A stretch of DNA of 64,000 nucleotides from Diorhabda sublineata (taxonomy: Eukaryota > Arthropoda > Insecta > Coleoptera > Chrysomelidae), in assembly GCF_026230105.1 (NCBI RefSeq), contig NC_079474.1, positions 29,030,294 through 29,094,293 of the forward strand. Direction: 5' to 3'. Of this stretch, positions 1 through 12,804 are shown one piece after another (the first letter of the stretch is position 1; every line of letters begins with the position of its first letter). The position numbers and the translations under genes were made by a program. Under the pieces are notes generated by a model. The model had not been told where the DNA came from. It saw nothing but the letters and a program-made list of their open reading frames with translations, and made no database searches.

Positions 1-1543
1 GGGGTCGTTTACCCCAAGTCCAATTCGCCAACCGGTGAAACCAGAGTGTTACTCTTTGTCTGGTGTCCTGCTCGGCATATCCCACTGGATCTTACACGCA
101 CACACAAGGTGGTACCACCTAGAGTGGGTCAGGAATCGAGCGAAGTGAAGATATGTGATAAAGGAGGCCAAGGTCCTCCATGCACTATAGAGCCAGCCAA
201 GTAGTTAATAAGTAAGAATTTTTACAACATACCAAATACTACAATGAGGTCTGGTTTTATTGCGAGACAAGTTTAAAGATAATTTATAAGTAAAATTTAT
301 TTTGAATCAAAAAAACTGATACTGGTTTTGGAACACAAGTTTTGTTTTGATGAAGGATCATGGTGGATTTTAATCAATCGATCTTGGGTAACCATATTAT
401 GAATTTTTCTTGTGTTAAGAATTTTTTGAACAGCCGGTTATTAACACTACGTTTAGCGTAGTTACTTGATATACTAAAACTGACGCTAAATTAGACTGGC
501 CACTGGTTTTCTCACTGGAGACATTTATTTAGTCATTTAGAATGGTGTTAGTGAATGGAGGAGGGCGGAAGAAACTTCACGCCACGTCATCGGTGAGTGC
601 CCATTCATTCACACGGAATTCAATCATACGGCCAAGCCTCAAAGTTTGCCTACTTTCGAATTTTCAAGCATTAGTGCCTGATTAGCTTCTCAAAGTTTAT
701 CGGCCTTTGGTAGTTTTAAGTATGGCACTAAGAGCCTATTAGATTTGCAGCAACGACTCTATGTAATCTTCTTCTTTCAAGTGGCGTGGAAGAACTGACA
801 CTTGCGATATTCAAATCTTTGGCAGTGATTTTAAAAGGTTCAAGTTAAGGTGTCTGATTGGCTATTCAGAGGACATTGGCCTCTAGTAATTTGAAGTGGG
901 GCAGGACCGGTTAATATGCACTATCATAGACGTGTAATGAATTTCTAAATTTCATTTCGAGTAGATTGATACATTATTTATTTGAACCACTAAATGGGCA
1001 AACAAAAAAGTTACAAGGCTCCAAATAGTCCCTCTTCTATCGTCATTTATAGGTGTGACACACCATTTCCACGCTAGGATTTAGTTATATGTTTAACTTA
1101 TTTTGCCTTCCAATTAGGTGAAACCCAAATGTTCAACCTCCATCCTCTCCTCTCGTAGATGTAACCGGTTTTCTGTGGTTTTCCTATAACCTGATGAACT
1201 CCTTTAACAGTCGATGATAACCACCACAGCTGGATCCGCCTCTGTATTTGTCTAATATAGTTTGTTTAAGCAAATCATTTTCATGTCACCACTTACTTAC
1301 GAAACTTCAACCACGCACGCCAAACAACCCCATAAAAATTGACGTCGTTTTATTACGCGTTTTGAAAATTTGTAAATAGATAATTTTTAGCGGGTTCATG
1401 AAGGATGCGTCATAATGAAGTAATTTAGTCGGCATTAAAATAAAAGTTGACCGGCTCCAGCAAGATATAACGAAAGATAGTTTTTTAATTGAGAAGAACT
1501 GATTTCTGGATGGAAATGATCCGTTTTACATAAAACAACAAAC
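1..1543. other. left-edge region without a recognised gene
   Basis: I recognise no gene here. The first 220 bases are richer in G and C than the rest and look like the end of a repeat, but I could not assign a family. A splice-donor-like site (minus strand GTAAGTAAG near 1300) could belong to a further 3' exon of the unknown gene that ends its visible part at 1544; no convincing open exon lies in front of it. Confidence 0.3.
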
Positions 1544-4500
1544 CTATATCTTTTGGTGACCCTGGATAAGACTGACATCTCATACGTCGGTGAGACTCTT
1601 GCGTAGAACGAATGTTTTTCTGTTCCGGGCGATCATACGTTGATTCCCATCTCTCTTGACACAATTGATCCTTGACTCCAACATTCGAATCTTCTTCGTT
1701 TTTATAAGCGCATGTTTCAAAACAATTTCTCTTTACCGAATAAGAAGGTATTTCCGAAACGTTATCTGAATATGATGACTCAGATAATACAGGAAGGGCT
1801 GACTGCCGTCGTTTAGAATTGACAGATTTTTTTGGCGATTCATTGATCTATAACAAGGTATAGTTATTCCAAAGGACAGAAACCTCCTGGTTATTTTATT
1901 ATTTCAAAGAGCTTTCATTAACGATTTCACTTCACAAATACAGTAATTATGAGGGGAAAATCGAGAATTCTTTACTGTTATTGGAATTGAGTTCCGGGAA
2001 TTTATCAATAAAAACTACTTTTATTAAAAATTTTATTAACAACCTTCACAATACCCTAAATTCAACTGCGCACAATAATTCCCGCGAATCAACTCATCCT
2101 TGGTAATCGTCTGGAGTTAACAGATTATATACACGGTTACAGCTTATTTGATTTTTTACTTTCTCTACGACACCACGATACGTTCCTTTGAGATGTGACT
2201 TCTTCTCAACAATAAAAATAATTCTCCAAAATTGGAACTATTAGGTAGATGCGACATCGTTGGAATCTAGCAAAACCTTTTCTTTCTATCTGTATTTGGA
2301 CATTTTTACTTTGATTAGACGTTCTTCATCCATTTCTACCGACTGATCATCCAGCTTCTGTATTCGTCACAACAAATCCTTGTAGATATCTTTTCGCCTT
2401 TGTTTCTTTGAGGGGTAAAAATTTTCACATGTTTGAATCTTCATATAACATCTTGAAAACGATTTTTTCCTACGACCACTTATGAAAATGACATATTGCA
2501 CACTCATTTTTACCTAAGAAAATAGCTTATTTCATATATGTACTCAAAAATAACAAAACATACATGTATTGAAATGCTTCTTTTTCTTATGTTAAATATG
2601 GTCTCGAATGATAGAGGGAATACGCGACTACAATATGAATCTGGCTGGGTGCCGTAAGCAAGAGGCCAGATTAAAGAAGACTGAAGAGGTAGACAATATG
2701 ATTTTTTAAGGTTATATTATTGTTTACAATAAAAATTGGAAGTTTGTTGTGATTTGTGCTCAAATACATACTATTGTCTGCATGATAATTTAAACGTTAA
2801 AATTAAGTGCTATGACTATTACTAGGTAATGTAAAAGTAATTGAATGAAAATCTATTCTGCATAGCGAAGGAAAACATTCTTCATAACTGTCTTGATTTT
2901 ACTAACAGGTAAGTTTATATACTTTTCAACACATGTGTGATATTGTTTAAAAAGACTTTCTTATTTAAAAAATTGCTTTTTACATGTTCGTAGGAAAAAT
3001 GGTGTAGTTACGTTTCAGCACTCGCCGCTACACGGCTCGTGCACAACAGTAACTGATATGAAATGTATCACTTTCCAAACTCGTAAGGTAATATATACTA
3101 TTTCGTTTATAACCAATTTATCAGACTATGTATGAATTACAAGAGCTGGTCAACTTCTACCAATTCACGTCACACTTTTTGCCCATTCAAACAGGTGTCT
3201 TTTTGACATTTGTCTTCGTACATAATATGGATTTTCCCCCATATTTTATTAATAATCAAATCGCGTTAGGCTGCTCAATTAATTTGTGTATGAAGCAGAA
3301 ACCAAACATACTATCTACTGCAGACTTGAAGTAAAACTGATAGGAAGAGACGATTTACTAGGCAGATGTCGACGAAGTTTCGTATTGTAGCCAGTTTTGA
3401 CAAATTCCCGGACCACAATTACCACACCATTTAGTTTTATTCATAACATAGGTAATTTTTCTGATAAATTAAATAGAAATAATAAGACTTTTTCCATACA
3501 TCTGGATTTTGGATTTTCACAAAAAGAAAAGTGAAATAGACCCATTCTAAACAAGTTATTAAGTCCAGGTGACCTCTGTTGTTTGGACTAAATTTGTTAT
3601 TAGTGGATATTAACCTGTTTGTTATTTAAACGATCAGGATTCTCTTTTTCAGGGATTATTTGATCGCACACGTCTCCTAAGTGGGAGCAATGGCAGTAGA
3701 AGTGTCTTTCTCCTTTAGTTTCTACGTAATTTGTTTCTTCTTTGTTTTCATTACATCTGTGAAGTTGTACGTGATATTTTAGAGGCCTATATCGCGGACG
3801 ATTTGGAAGATGTCGTTTTATTTTAGATGAGTCTTGACGTAATTGTTGGTATGTGTAGTCACCTGGAGGCAATTCGGGTATCTTATGCTTATCATCATTA
3901 GGTTTGTATATTGAATATTTTGGTTCCCGTGAAGAGTCCTAAAGAATATGGTTCAGTGAAAAAACAAAAACTAAACAGAAAGCTGCATTGCTTATGGAAC
4001 AGAATTTACTCTTGGGCGATAATTTGTGAAATTGAAGGTAATTGTACTTAAATATAGGATTGAAATATCTTACAAATGGAAAATTTGGAAAATTATTATA
4101 GCAGGGCTATATACACGGCTGAAGAATAGTAAACATGAAGACATCATTTTACTTATATTGCAGGGTTGCCTCGGAAATAAAATATACGGAATGGCGCTGA
4201 AAAGTGTAATGCCTAGACCTAAAAATTTTTGTTCTTGAATCCTAACAATCAGTACCAAAACCATTGGTACTGGTTGTTGGTCTTGAAAGTGTTACTAATT
4301 TTCGTGAAATTATGTATGGTCCTTTCCAATCCAGCGTAGATTCCAATATCGACAATTTGGTTCATTTAATTGTAGACTTATAAAAAATTGATTGATCCAT
4401 CCTAAAATTTTGTTACTCAACCTCATTATACTATTTAAATCATATTAGACAATTTCTCGAAAAGAATTGAATTGTCTAATAATCAATATTTTTAAAGTTC

Positions 4501-7500
4501 AGAAAGTTGTTAACTTATTAAACACCACAGCAGCGCCATTTTTGTTTAATATCTAGTCCCCGAATTTTCTATTGGTACTTATCATCTAAATTTACTTTTC
4601 TTGTAATTGTGTAAAATCAACATTTATATTTATATATTGGGACATTCTGTACACATTTTGTGTGTAAAAAATGATGTACGTTTGAAGAAAATCTATAAGA
4701 ACTTTAAATTTATTTCAAATTAAATATTTGTGAATTCGGTTGTGTATACTAGCATATTCTTTTCGCCTAATTGTGGATTCTGTTTCATAATGCATAAATA
4801 TAGAGGGTGTCTCATAAATAATGTCGATTTCCTTTCACTCTGTTTATTAAATAACCATTCAAAACAAAACTTTTATATTCGAAGTATGGCCCTTCGTATT
4901 GTATGGAAACCCAACGCTCAGCAAGTTCTTAGGAACCTTGGTAAAACCATTCTTAGGACTTGAATGCAAAAAAATTGTCGTACTGCATTTTCAAATTTCC
5001 TTTGGACTCAAATTTTTTTCCCATGAAATAATTTCGCCACTGAAAAAAAGTAATCTGATTTTTCAAGGTCTGCTGGATGTTTTTGGTGTTCTGATTCCGC
5101 GTAACTTTCGCTGTATGTAGTTTAGCATTATCTTGTTGTAAGAGAACCCTATGTTAACTAAACCCGGATATTTCTCTGATTAAACCTCATACATTCGCAT
5201 CAGCTGTCTATTATATATCTTGGCTTGATAGCTCGACTATCTGGAATGATTTCGACCCAATAAGAATCGCCGCTCGAATGGATCAATCTTTGCGGCGGGT
5301 TCTGGTAATTGTCCTTTGTCTAACTACTGATTTTCTTTGTTTGGATTGATTAGATAATCCTTTTTTCTATGCAGGTAATATCTAATAATAATAAAGTTTA
5401 ATGAAACGATCATATTTCGACAAGAACAAGTAGCTCTTTACACACCGCTACACGACGTTTCTTTTTAATCTTGGTTAATTCGTGCGGCATCATTCGTCAA
5501 CTTTTATAGATTTACGTTATTCATTTCAAATGGCGATGTACGGTACTTTTAGAGGGTTCAAGAGAGTCCGGTAATCGAGTGCTAGTACTAGGTTGGTTTT
5601 TTATTGCTTCCTTGGTAACCTTCGACCAAAATTTCACTATGGAAATGATTGAACCAATGCTGTGCCGTTCGCTCATTAGATGTGTCTTTCACATATTTTC
5701 CTTGCTGTCACGGTTGCTTTAATTTTTGTTCTCAATAATGTCTCAACAATACATGGATTTCATATTTATGCCACTTAATACTATTTATTATAAAAACGTA
5801 CTGTGTCTTTACTAAACATAGAGAGAATTTGGGAGTAGTCTTACCAAATTACGAAGGGGCGTAAGAATTTTCACATATGACAACCAATATTACTTATGAG
5901 ACATACCCTGTATAATAAAACTTATTAATTAAATTACTTTCGCATTTGATTGTAGAGGCAGACCGCAATGTTGCACTTCTTTGTTGTGTGTTTGTTTGTG
6001 ACAACGGCAGCAGCATATTTGAGGATAACAGCCGCTACAAACAAGATGATAGTATTTTTTCTTTTTCGTTTTTTTCATTTCCTGAGTTTGTTGAAAACTG
6101 TCCGTCCTGGTAACTAATACATCATTATGTGTTTGTTTTCTGAAAATTAACTATGTACGTTATGTAACTTCACTATATTTTGCAATTGCATAAATGGATA
6201 GTTTTTCTTTTTCGCTTTAATATACATGGAAACCATTCATGACGAAGAAATTCGCGCTAAATGCGATTACGATATGAGGAACTTTATATTTCGAAATTTC
6301 ATAAATAAATTCCTAGCCTGCTACAGAATTATTATGTTCCTAGTAAGTACTAATCTTCAAAATCGCATTATTTTAAAAGGATTTTAGTGGAACAACTGGT
6401 TACAGTGTACAGGTTGTTAATATTATAAGCCTATCAAAGAACATTTAGGTTTTATCTCTTATAAATTACGTAACTATATAATGACTTTGCTGAACTATAT
6501 TTTGAATTGCTTTTCTACTCGTTATTTTTTAGATTTGACCCCCAACAACATTGTTTTGTTAGCATAGTGAAATTTACCTCAAATTAGGAGGTAAACGTCC
6601 CTGAAGATTAGTGTCTAAATAATCAGTGATTTTTTAAGAGATATGGGATTTGATTTTGAAAAAAACCACAAAAAATTTTAAAAAATTGATGAGGTCTTTA
6701 TTGGAATCGATAGAAATATCAGTATAATTTAACGTTCGAAGATAATTCCATGCAAAGTTGGCCGCGGCTCTGTTTTAGATAGCACATGCGCAAGGTCCAA
6801 TTTTGGCACATTCTCTCCCTGTAGGCATTAGCCTTAGCATGGCCCCACAAAAAATAGCCCAAAGGCGTTAAATCACACGATCTAGGCGGCCAATTGGTGG
6901 GCCCCAAACGTGAAATGAACTGTTCACCGTTTTGTTGAAACCACATGTCAGGCATGTCCAATTCTTCTATTTTGAGCAAAAATATCCTATCGTCGCTTTT
7001 GCTACCGGCCCATAATCCACACCAAACAGTGACTTTTTCGGGATGCATTGGTAGCTCTTTCAATACTTCTGCTGGTCTTCACTCTAGATGCGGCAATTTT
7101 GCTTGTTGACGTACCCATTCAAGCAGAAATGAGCTTCGTCGCTGAACACAATTTTTCGATAAAAAAGTGGATCTTCCTCCAACTTTGTCCGCGCCCATTC
7201 ACCAAATGTTAGACGTTGTGGGAGATCGTGTGGCTTCAATTCTTCCACCAGCCGTATCTTATAAGGTTTTACATCCAAATCCTTTCGCAAAATTTTCCAC
7301 GTAGTGGAGTAACAGAGGCTCAATTGTTTCGAACGGCGTCCAATCGTGTCCAATAGTGTAAACTGGGTTCGAAATTTAGTCACAAGCTTCCAAATAGTTA
7401 CCTCAGTAGACCAACCAAACTGCCCATAGATTGGAAAAAGTGCGCGATGCACTCTCTTAACCGAGCATGAATTTTGATAGTAAAATTCAATAATTTCCAA

Positions 7501-10500
7501 GCGTTGTTCGTTCGTAAGTTGATTCACGATTAAATTATAAACCAAACTGAACAATTTAGATAAAGACACAAGTCACGATTCACGCGTGTTCTGTCAAAAA
7601 CAGTGTTGCCAAAAAGATACCAGCAAAAAAATCATTCGTTATTAGAGAAGCAATAGAATGATTGTGATGTTCTAATAGGGAACTATCTTGATGAAAAAAG
7701 TAGAATTTGTTACTACTACTACTATGTGGTACTAAAAATGCTTACCTACTTCCTAAACAAATTTGCTTCAACGATGAACATAAGTCTATAGATGTACTTC
7801 CAGAACTTTCATCTGCTTGATCCTTTATACAAATGTGCTTATGTCCTTTATCATCTAAGTAACATTTCTTATTACAAACAAATGGTATGTTCGTTCTTTC
7901 TTTCATTCCGTAGTTGCAGTTAGTACACTGGCAACGATGTCTAGCCGAATGAGTGTTAAAAAACTTTTGAATACTCGACGTGTGTTTTAATTTAAGGAAA
8001 AGGTTACGTATATGCTTGAAATAGCGATTTTTATCGTGTTTGGGTTGTAAAGGAACATCTCTAAGGGCAAATATGAATCATATTTTTATGTAATTTGAAT
8101 AAATTATAATAACAATATAAAATTATTCATGTCAAACATTCTCCATAGAGCCACATGTCAAATGAGATGTGGCTCTATAGACGCATCCTGACGTTACCCT
8201 GGACTGACAGAATCACCAACGACGAAGTACTAAGACGCATTGGTCGCAAAAGAAAGCTGCTGAAAATTATTAAGAAAAGAAAAACATCTTGCATAGGACA
8301 CATCTTACGCAACGACAACAAATACCTGTTGCTACAGAACATAATGCAGTGCTGAGTAGAGGGAAAGAAAGGCATCGACAGGACAAAAGAAATCCTGGCT
8401 CCGTAATATAAGAAAGTGGACAAATCTCAGCATCGGAGAATTGTTTTATGTTGCGAGGCGTGAGAAGAAAAAGATTCAACATTGACAATATAGATCACGT
8501 AGATTGCAATAAGAAACAAATGCATGTCATATATTTGTGACTAAATAAAATAATCTGATACCATAGGTTCGTTTCAACCCATGAAAAAACCGTCCTTGGT
8601 ACGATGACGATTCTGCGCAATAGAGATTACGTGTTCGAACATCTACCGTTACACGAACGATTCTGTTTTGTGTTGCAACAACTTAGGTATCGTTTATGAA
8701 CCGTTTCCGGGACGGTCTTTTGATAGCAAATACTGATACAAGAACTGTGTATAGCCGGAGATTGCGCAGAAAATATCTATAAACGCTTTCGACAGCCGCT
8801 TCAAGTATACGGTCCCGACTAGCAGGCTATAACTAACCTCTTATTACACATTATCATTTACAGATTCCATTCTGATATTCATATCAATTATCTTTTCGTT
8901 GAAAGGGATCAAATTAAGGTGGCGCTGTAGTAGCTAGTGTAACGGTTTTAAAAACATTCCCACCGGGAAAATAATGCTAAGATATACGACTCCTTACATT
9001 TAAATATATTTTATAAACTGTTCGACATAAAGAGACATTCTGAAGAAAATTATCATAAAATGTAATTATTTATTGGAATAATAAATACATATACATATAA
9101 AATATGGATGGATATAAACACGTCTACACCAATATTTTTCTTTAATTTAGTTAATATAATATTTTAGGATTCGAACATGATTGTTTAATAGAAATGCGAG
9201 GCTTATAATAAAAGCTTGTTAGTATCCAAACACTATCCACGTGTTTTGAAGAATTTCAGATGTTATAATTACTAAATTATTTTAGAACTAGTTTGGTGAG
9301 TCTTCGAACAAGAATTTGCTGTTTACAGATGAATACTTATTCAGCTTTCCTCCCATTTCCCAAAAAAGGTCATATTTTCCATACAAGAATTGAAAATAAC
9401 ATTTTGCTGCTTGGTATTTTTTCTGTATGTATAAGCTTGATAAGCGGAAACTCAGTATTTTTCCAGTTTTTTAGTCAGATACTCAAAGCTTTATGTGGAG
9501 GTAATTACTTTTCATTAGGTAAGAAGAGCTTTGATCAGAGTCCTGATATTTTCCATCAATTTCCAATATATACTTGCTTTTAGGATTAAATTTGCTGCTT
9601 GCATACATTAAGCACAACAGAAAAAAACATTTTCACACTTCTTTAATTAGCAACTTTTTGAGAAGCCATTTCGCAATAAAACTGTGGAAAATGAGGTCTA
9701 AAATTCAATAATTAGTTCCACAAAAACTAGGCGGTTTTGACAAATATATGACTTAACGTAAAATTATCCATCTACAATAGCTTAGACACAATAGACACGA
9801 TTCGAAATCAATAAACATAGACTAATAGTACGCATGACATTACACGAACCGAATAGCAGATAAGACTATTAATTTGGCATTTCTGGAACCGTTGGTGATA
9901 TTCATACTGAACACACTGTTTACACCATCACTACACCACTAGAATTACAATGTCTGACGCGCGTTCCGATAACTAAGTTATTGTCTTAAGCCACAACTTT
10001 ACGACTAATATTGAGAGAAACTAATATTGCAACTATGTATCAAACTCTAGCTTAAATCGAAAATAAAAAAGTTTGATCTTCTAGATCACAGTTGAACTCA
10101 AATTTTTTTGTCAGTAACCATCCTTGCGGAATTATAAACTAACTTTTCCAAGATAAAAAAAACCGCTATAATTGGTTCTAAATTTTAATTGTTTAAGAAT
10201 TAAATTAAGTAAATCGACAATGTTGATAATTTCTTCATAAGCATCGTCGGGTTCATCGAATGTCATGTGCATATCTTCAGCTATTTTAGCAAAACCAAAA
10301 CTATTTACTCAAGGTAATATCGTAAAATGTATGTTGGAATTCTCGGTTACTAATTATACTAAAGTTTAAACTACCCCCACACCGCAGGCAACGTTTAAAT
10401 TAAAGTTTGTTGTTAAACAGTTTACTTTCAATCTCTGAACAGTGGCAGATGGGGTAGTTGTGAGCATGTAGTGTAGTGGTAATTTAGATTTCATGTACCT

Positions 10501-10810
10501 AAAATACGTTTAATACTTACCCAGCTCCTCGCATTTTTTGCATATTTTTCATAGTTTGTTCTTTCAAAGATCGAGCATCGTATTGAAATTCGTGGTCTAT
10601 TTTATTAACACATCTTTTTTCTTTTCTAACCCAATTCCATCCCCACCATTTGCAGAACTGCAATTCCCAACCTTCTTCATCACCATAAGGTGGCAGGGGT
10701 GGTGGTGTAGAACAATTTTTCATTTCATTGGTATTTTTTATTTTGTCTTCAGAATTGTGCTTCTTAATTCTTGCATTTCTCTTTAATTTTTTCATTCTGG
10801 GTTCATACAT
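1544..10810 (-). CDS. unknown multi-exon gene, partial (four exons found)
   Basis: Product not recognised. Exons in transcript order are 10810-10521, 8060-7746, 3938-3615 and 1847-1544. The start is ATG at 10810, with an in-frame TGA two codons upstream. Exon 1 ends in phase 2 (GG before GTAAGT) and exon 2 supplies the completing A, so that join is in frame. Exon 3 is phase 0 at both ends (TTTAG acceptor, CAG before GTTAAT) and joins exon 4 in phase 0. Exon 2 ends in phase 2 while exon 3 starts in phase 0, so at least one exon of length 3n+1 is missing between 3939 and 7745. Exon 1 is basic, has a proline run (CSTPPPLPPYGDEEGW) and several Trp (CKWWGWNW). Exons 2 and 3 hold Cys/His clusters (RHRCQCTNCNYG, HFYCHCSHLGDVC). 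Exon 4 is Ser-rich; its donor (GTTTGT) is weak and its open frame continues to 1485. No signal peptide or membrane segment was seen. Confidence 0.6.
2240..2512 (-). pseudogene. broken coding-like stretch of unknown origin
   Basis: On the minus strand a charged, coding-like frame runs from a TTTTCTTAG acceptor-like site near 2512 down to about 2240, interrupted by one in-frame TGA and one TAG. Segments such as SKKQRRKDIYKDLL and RIQKLDDQSVEMDEERL look like protein. It lies in an intron of the unknown gene between its third and fourth recognised exons. It may be a decayed transposon frame or a decayed exon; I could not assign a family. Confidence 0.3.
4801..5912 (-). mobile_element. degenerate mariner-like DNA transposon with terminal inverted repeats
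   Basis: The ends are inverted copies of each other: 4802-4824 reads AGAGGGTGTCTCATAAATAA and the reverse complement of 5889-5911 reads CAGGGTATGTCTCATAAGTA. The inside is decayed. Around 5540-5700 the minus strand still gives fragments like a mariner N-terminal helix-turn-helix region (TAQHWFNHFHS). No intact transposase frame remains. The element lies in an intron of the unknown gene. Confidence 0.6.
6640..7605 (-). mobile_element. Tc1/mariner-type transposase remnant, frameshifted
   Basis: Two minus-strand open frames make one decayed transposase. Residues coded at 7569-7084 include a helix-turn-helix N-terminus (LTNEQRLEIIEFYYQNSCSV) and the first catalytic block (FSDEAHFCLNGYVNKQN). Those at 7063-6719 include the middle and C-terminal DDE region (VTVWCGLWAG, then NWPPRSCDLTPLGYFLWG). 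The frames differ and the normal FQQDGA block reads FQQNGE, so the second catalytic Asp is altered. This type, with NWPPRSCDLTP, is common in insect genomes. It lies in an intron of the unknown gene, just below the exon ending at 7746. The element is inactive. Confidence 0.85.
8155..8490 (+). mobile_element. 3' fragment of an RTE-like non-LTR retrotransposon
   Basis: The plus strand encodes the C-terminal tail of an endonuclease/reverse-transcriptase polyprotein: MWLYRRILTLPWTDRITNDE, then KRKTSCIGHILRNDNKYLL. After a stop at 8353 and a frame change it continues (a WLRN...KWTNLSIGELF-like stretch). This pattern, an Arg-rich W.RR.L..PW block followed by GHI+R, is typical of insect RTE-like or craft-type elements. 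It is a truncated, dead copy inside an intron of the unknown gene. Confidence 0.75.
8500..9880. other. intronic stretch without a recognised feature
   Basis: Lies within the intron between exons 1 and 2 of the unknown minus-strand gene. An open frame of 96 codons at 9293-9583 has no recognisable domain and no splice context. I see no transposon coding remnants here. Confidence 0.4.
9885..10010 (-). mobile_element. solo Penelope-type terminal repeat with degenerate hammerhead core
   Basis: This segment shares its sequence (a GATATTCATACTGAAC-like edge, then TGTCTGACGCGCGTT, then a GATAAC/GTTAT stem) with the copies at 12.8, 55.1, 58.3 and 58.9 kb. Read on the minus strand it keeps the short GATAAC-TTA-GTTATC hairpin and the GCGCGTCAGAC cleavage-side strand, but the core is mutated (CTTAAGA for CTGAAGA and GGAA for GAAA). 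It is probably an inactive solo terminus. Confidence 0.6.
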
Positions 10811-11700
10811 TAATCATTAATTGTTGAGTCAGCTGCATGGATATTACTTAAAATTTTCGAAAGTTTCTTAATACAACAAAAAGCATTATTTTCAAATATC
10901 TTCAATATTATCGAAAAACGTCTTTTTCCTGTCATATTTGACAATATTATTTTTATTAAAACTCAGAATATGAGAGAAAAGCAGACAACAACAGTACTTG
11001 ATGAAACCAACAAAGATAAAGTGAAGCTTAAATGATTTTGCTTCCATATTTTTATGAATTCAATTTAAGCCATATAGTTAGCTATATGGTATGGTAGCTT
11101 GTTCAAGTGGACCCTAACTGCTGATAGAGAAAGAAAGAGCATCGGCATACAACTTTCTATTCCTCTCTACTCAATCTGATTGTATTACCTTGATGTCGAA
11201 ATTTCGAGTAGGGGTTAAGGCAAAAGAGGAGAATGACAAGTTTTGATCTTAAAATCTAGTATAGATAATAGTGGTAAACCGATGCTTTTTCTCTATCTTC
11301 CAATAGTACAATTCCACTTTCTTACCGCTCTCTCTATCTTTAATATTAATAGTTTCAGCTACATGGACCAAGAATAAATTGTAGCTTTTATTTACTAGAT
11401 GGCATCACAAAATAACGAAATGAAAGTTGCCCACATTGAATGTTAAGCGTAGCAATGTGAAGTCTCTATCTTAATAATATTAACTCTATGATTTTAACGT
11501 CATCCTGTCAACATATTATAGCTGTTATTTACCAGATAGTGTCACAAAATAACGTAATGAAACGCACATACTATCCTTTAAACTATGATTTAACAGTGTA
11601 TATTTGCATTAAATATTTTGCTTAGTTATTGTACAAATATTTGAATGGACATTGCTGTTCAAAATCATTCGATATGCCAAAGTCCTTCAGGATTCTTCTT
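10811..11700. other. upstream flank of the unknown gene
   Basis: No further exon was recognised upstream of the ATG at 10810; the promoter and any 5' untranslated exon of that gene should lie here or beyond. Two similar segments near 11400 and 11530 (ATGGCATCACAAAATAACG and TAGTGTCACAAAATAACG) indicate a small diverged duplication. Nothing else is supported. Confidence 0.35.
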
Positions 11701-11714
11701 CTTCTTTTAATGCT

Positions 11715-12600
11715 TATCCATTAATGGATGTTCGCGACCACATTTTTCATGGCTTCTCTATCTCTAGCGGTATGGATCAATGTCTGAATATCTTGTATAC
11801 TCGTCCACTGCCTCACGTTCCGTAACCATGACATCCTCTTCCGTCCCAATCCTCTCTTATCTTCAAACTTGCCCTCGACTATCAGCTGAAGGAATTGATA
11901 TTTATGGCCTCGCATTATATGGCCAAGATATGCAATCTTTCGTTTCTTCACGATGTTAAAGAGTTCACGGTCTTTATTGATACGCCTGAGAATATCTTCA
12001 TTCCTCACTTTGGCAGTCCATGGTACCTTCAGGATTCTACTATATACCCACATTTCGAATGCTTCTAATTTGTTGATGTTTTTCACCTTAAGGGTCCAAC
12101 CCTCCATCCCGTAAAGAAGTACTGACCAAACGTAGCACCGCACAAGTCTCAGTCTAAGATCAAGATCAAAGTCGGTACATGTAAATACATTTTTAAATTT
12201 TATTGTTCAATTCGGCATTTTATTTCACCGTCCGACGACCCTTCCTCATAGAGCCATGTTCCTAGATATTTAAATTTTTCTACCCGTTCTATAGGTTTTC
12301 CATTATATGTTACTCTAGATTTTCTAAACGTATTCGCTTCCCTAGTGATAATCATGAATTTAGTTTTTTTGATATTGATATTTAATCCCATGTTTTGGCT
12401 ATGTCCGCCTACTATATTAATTAGTTGTTGTAGGTCATCTGTATTATCTGTAATCATCGGCGTAACGTATGTTGTTGACCCATTGACTCCATTGACTTTG
12501 ATCCCAATGTCTCTTTCTTCAAGTGACTCTCGAAAGATGGCTTCAGAGTATATATTAAACAGGAGGTGCGACAATATACAACCTTGACCTTGACCTTCAG
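11715..12600 (-). mobile_element. RTE-like non-LTR retrotransposon, 3' part of the reverse transcriptase
   Basis: Two minus-strand frames form the end of a reverse transcriptase and its C-terminal tail. The frame at 12574-12200 reads SHLLFNIYSEAIFRES, then a decayed catalytic Y/FADD region (MITDNTDDLQQL), then GLNINIKKTKFMI and VEKFKYLG, which are the palm and thumb blocks. The frame at 12143-11721 holds LLYGMEGWTL, EMWVYSRILKVPWT, RKIAYLGHIMRGHKY and an Arg-rich tail. A frameshift or short loss near 12150-12200 separates them. The 5' part (endonuclease and RT fingers) is missing, as usual for 5'-truncated LINE copies. Confidence 0.85.
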
Positions 12601-12804
12601 GACAGATTATGAATTGAATTCATATCACTCCTAGTTTATCTTAGGAACAATAAACGAAGACCTTCAGTCTTGAGACTGAATTGTGAGACTTTGTTTTTTT
12701 ATAAGTTTTGTTTTTGTTGGTAGAGTTCGCCAACTTTTAACTTCTTAGCTTAATTCCTTACTTTTGTGAGGTTATGAGCACAGAATACGTCAGATCAGTC
12801 TGCA

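Noticed and set aside
3615..8060. Direct join of exon 2 (ends 7746) to exon 3 (starts 3938) of the unknown gene
   Set aside because: Phases differ (2 against 0) and the join would hit a stop, so a further exon is required.
9293..9583. 96-codon plus-strand open frame
   Set aside because: No family motifs, no splice context, and it lies in an intron of a minus-strand gene.
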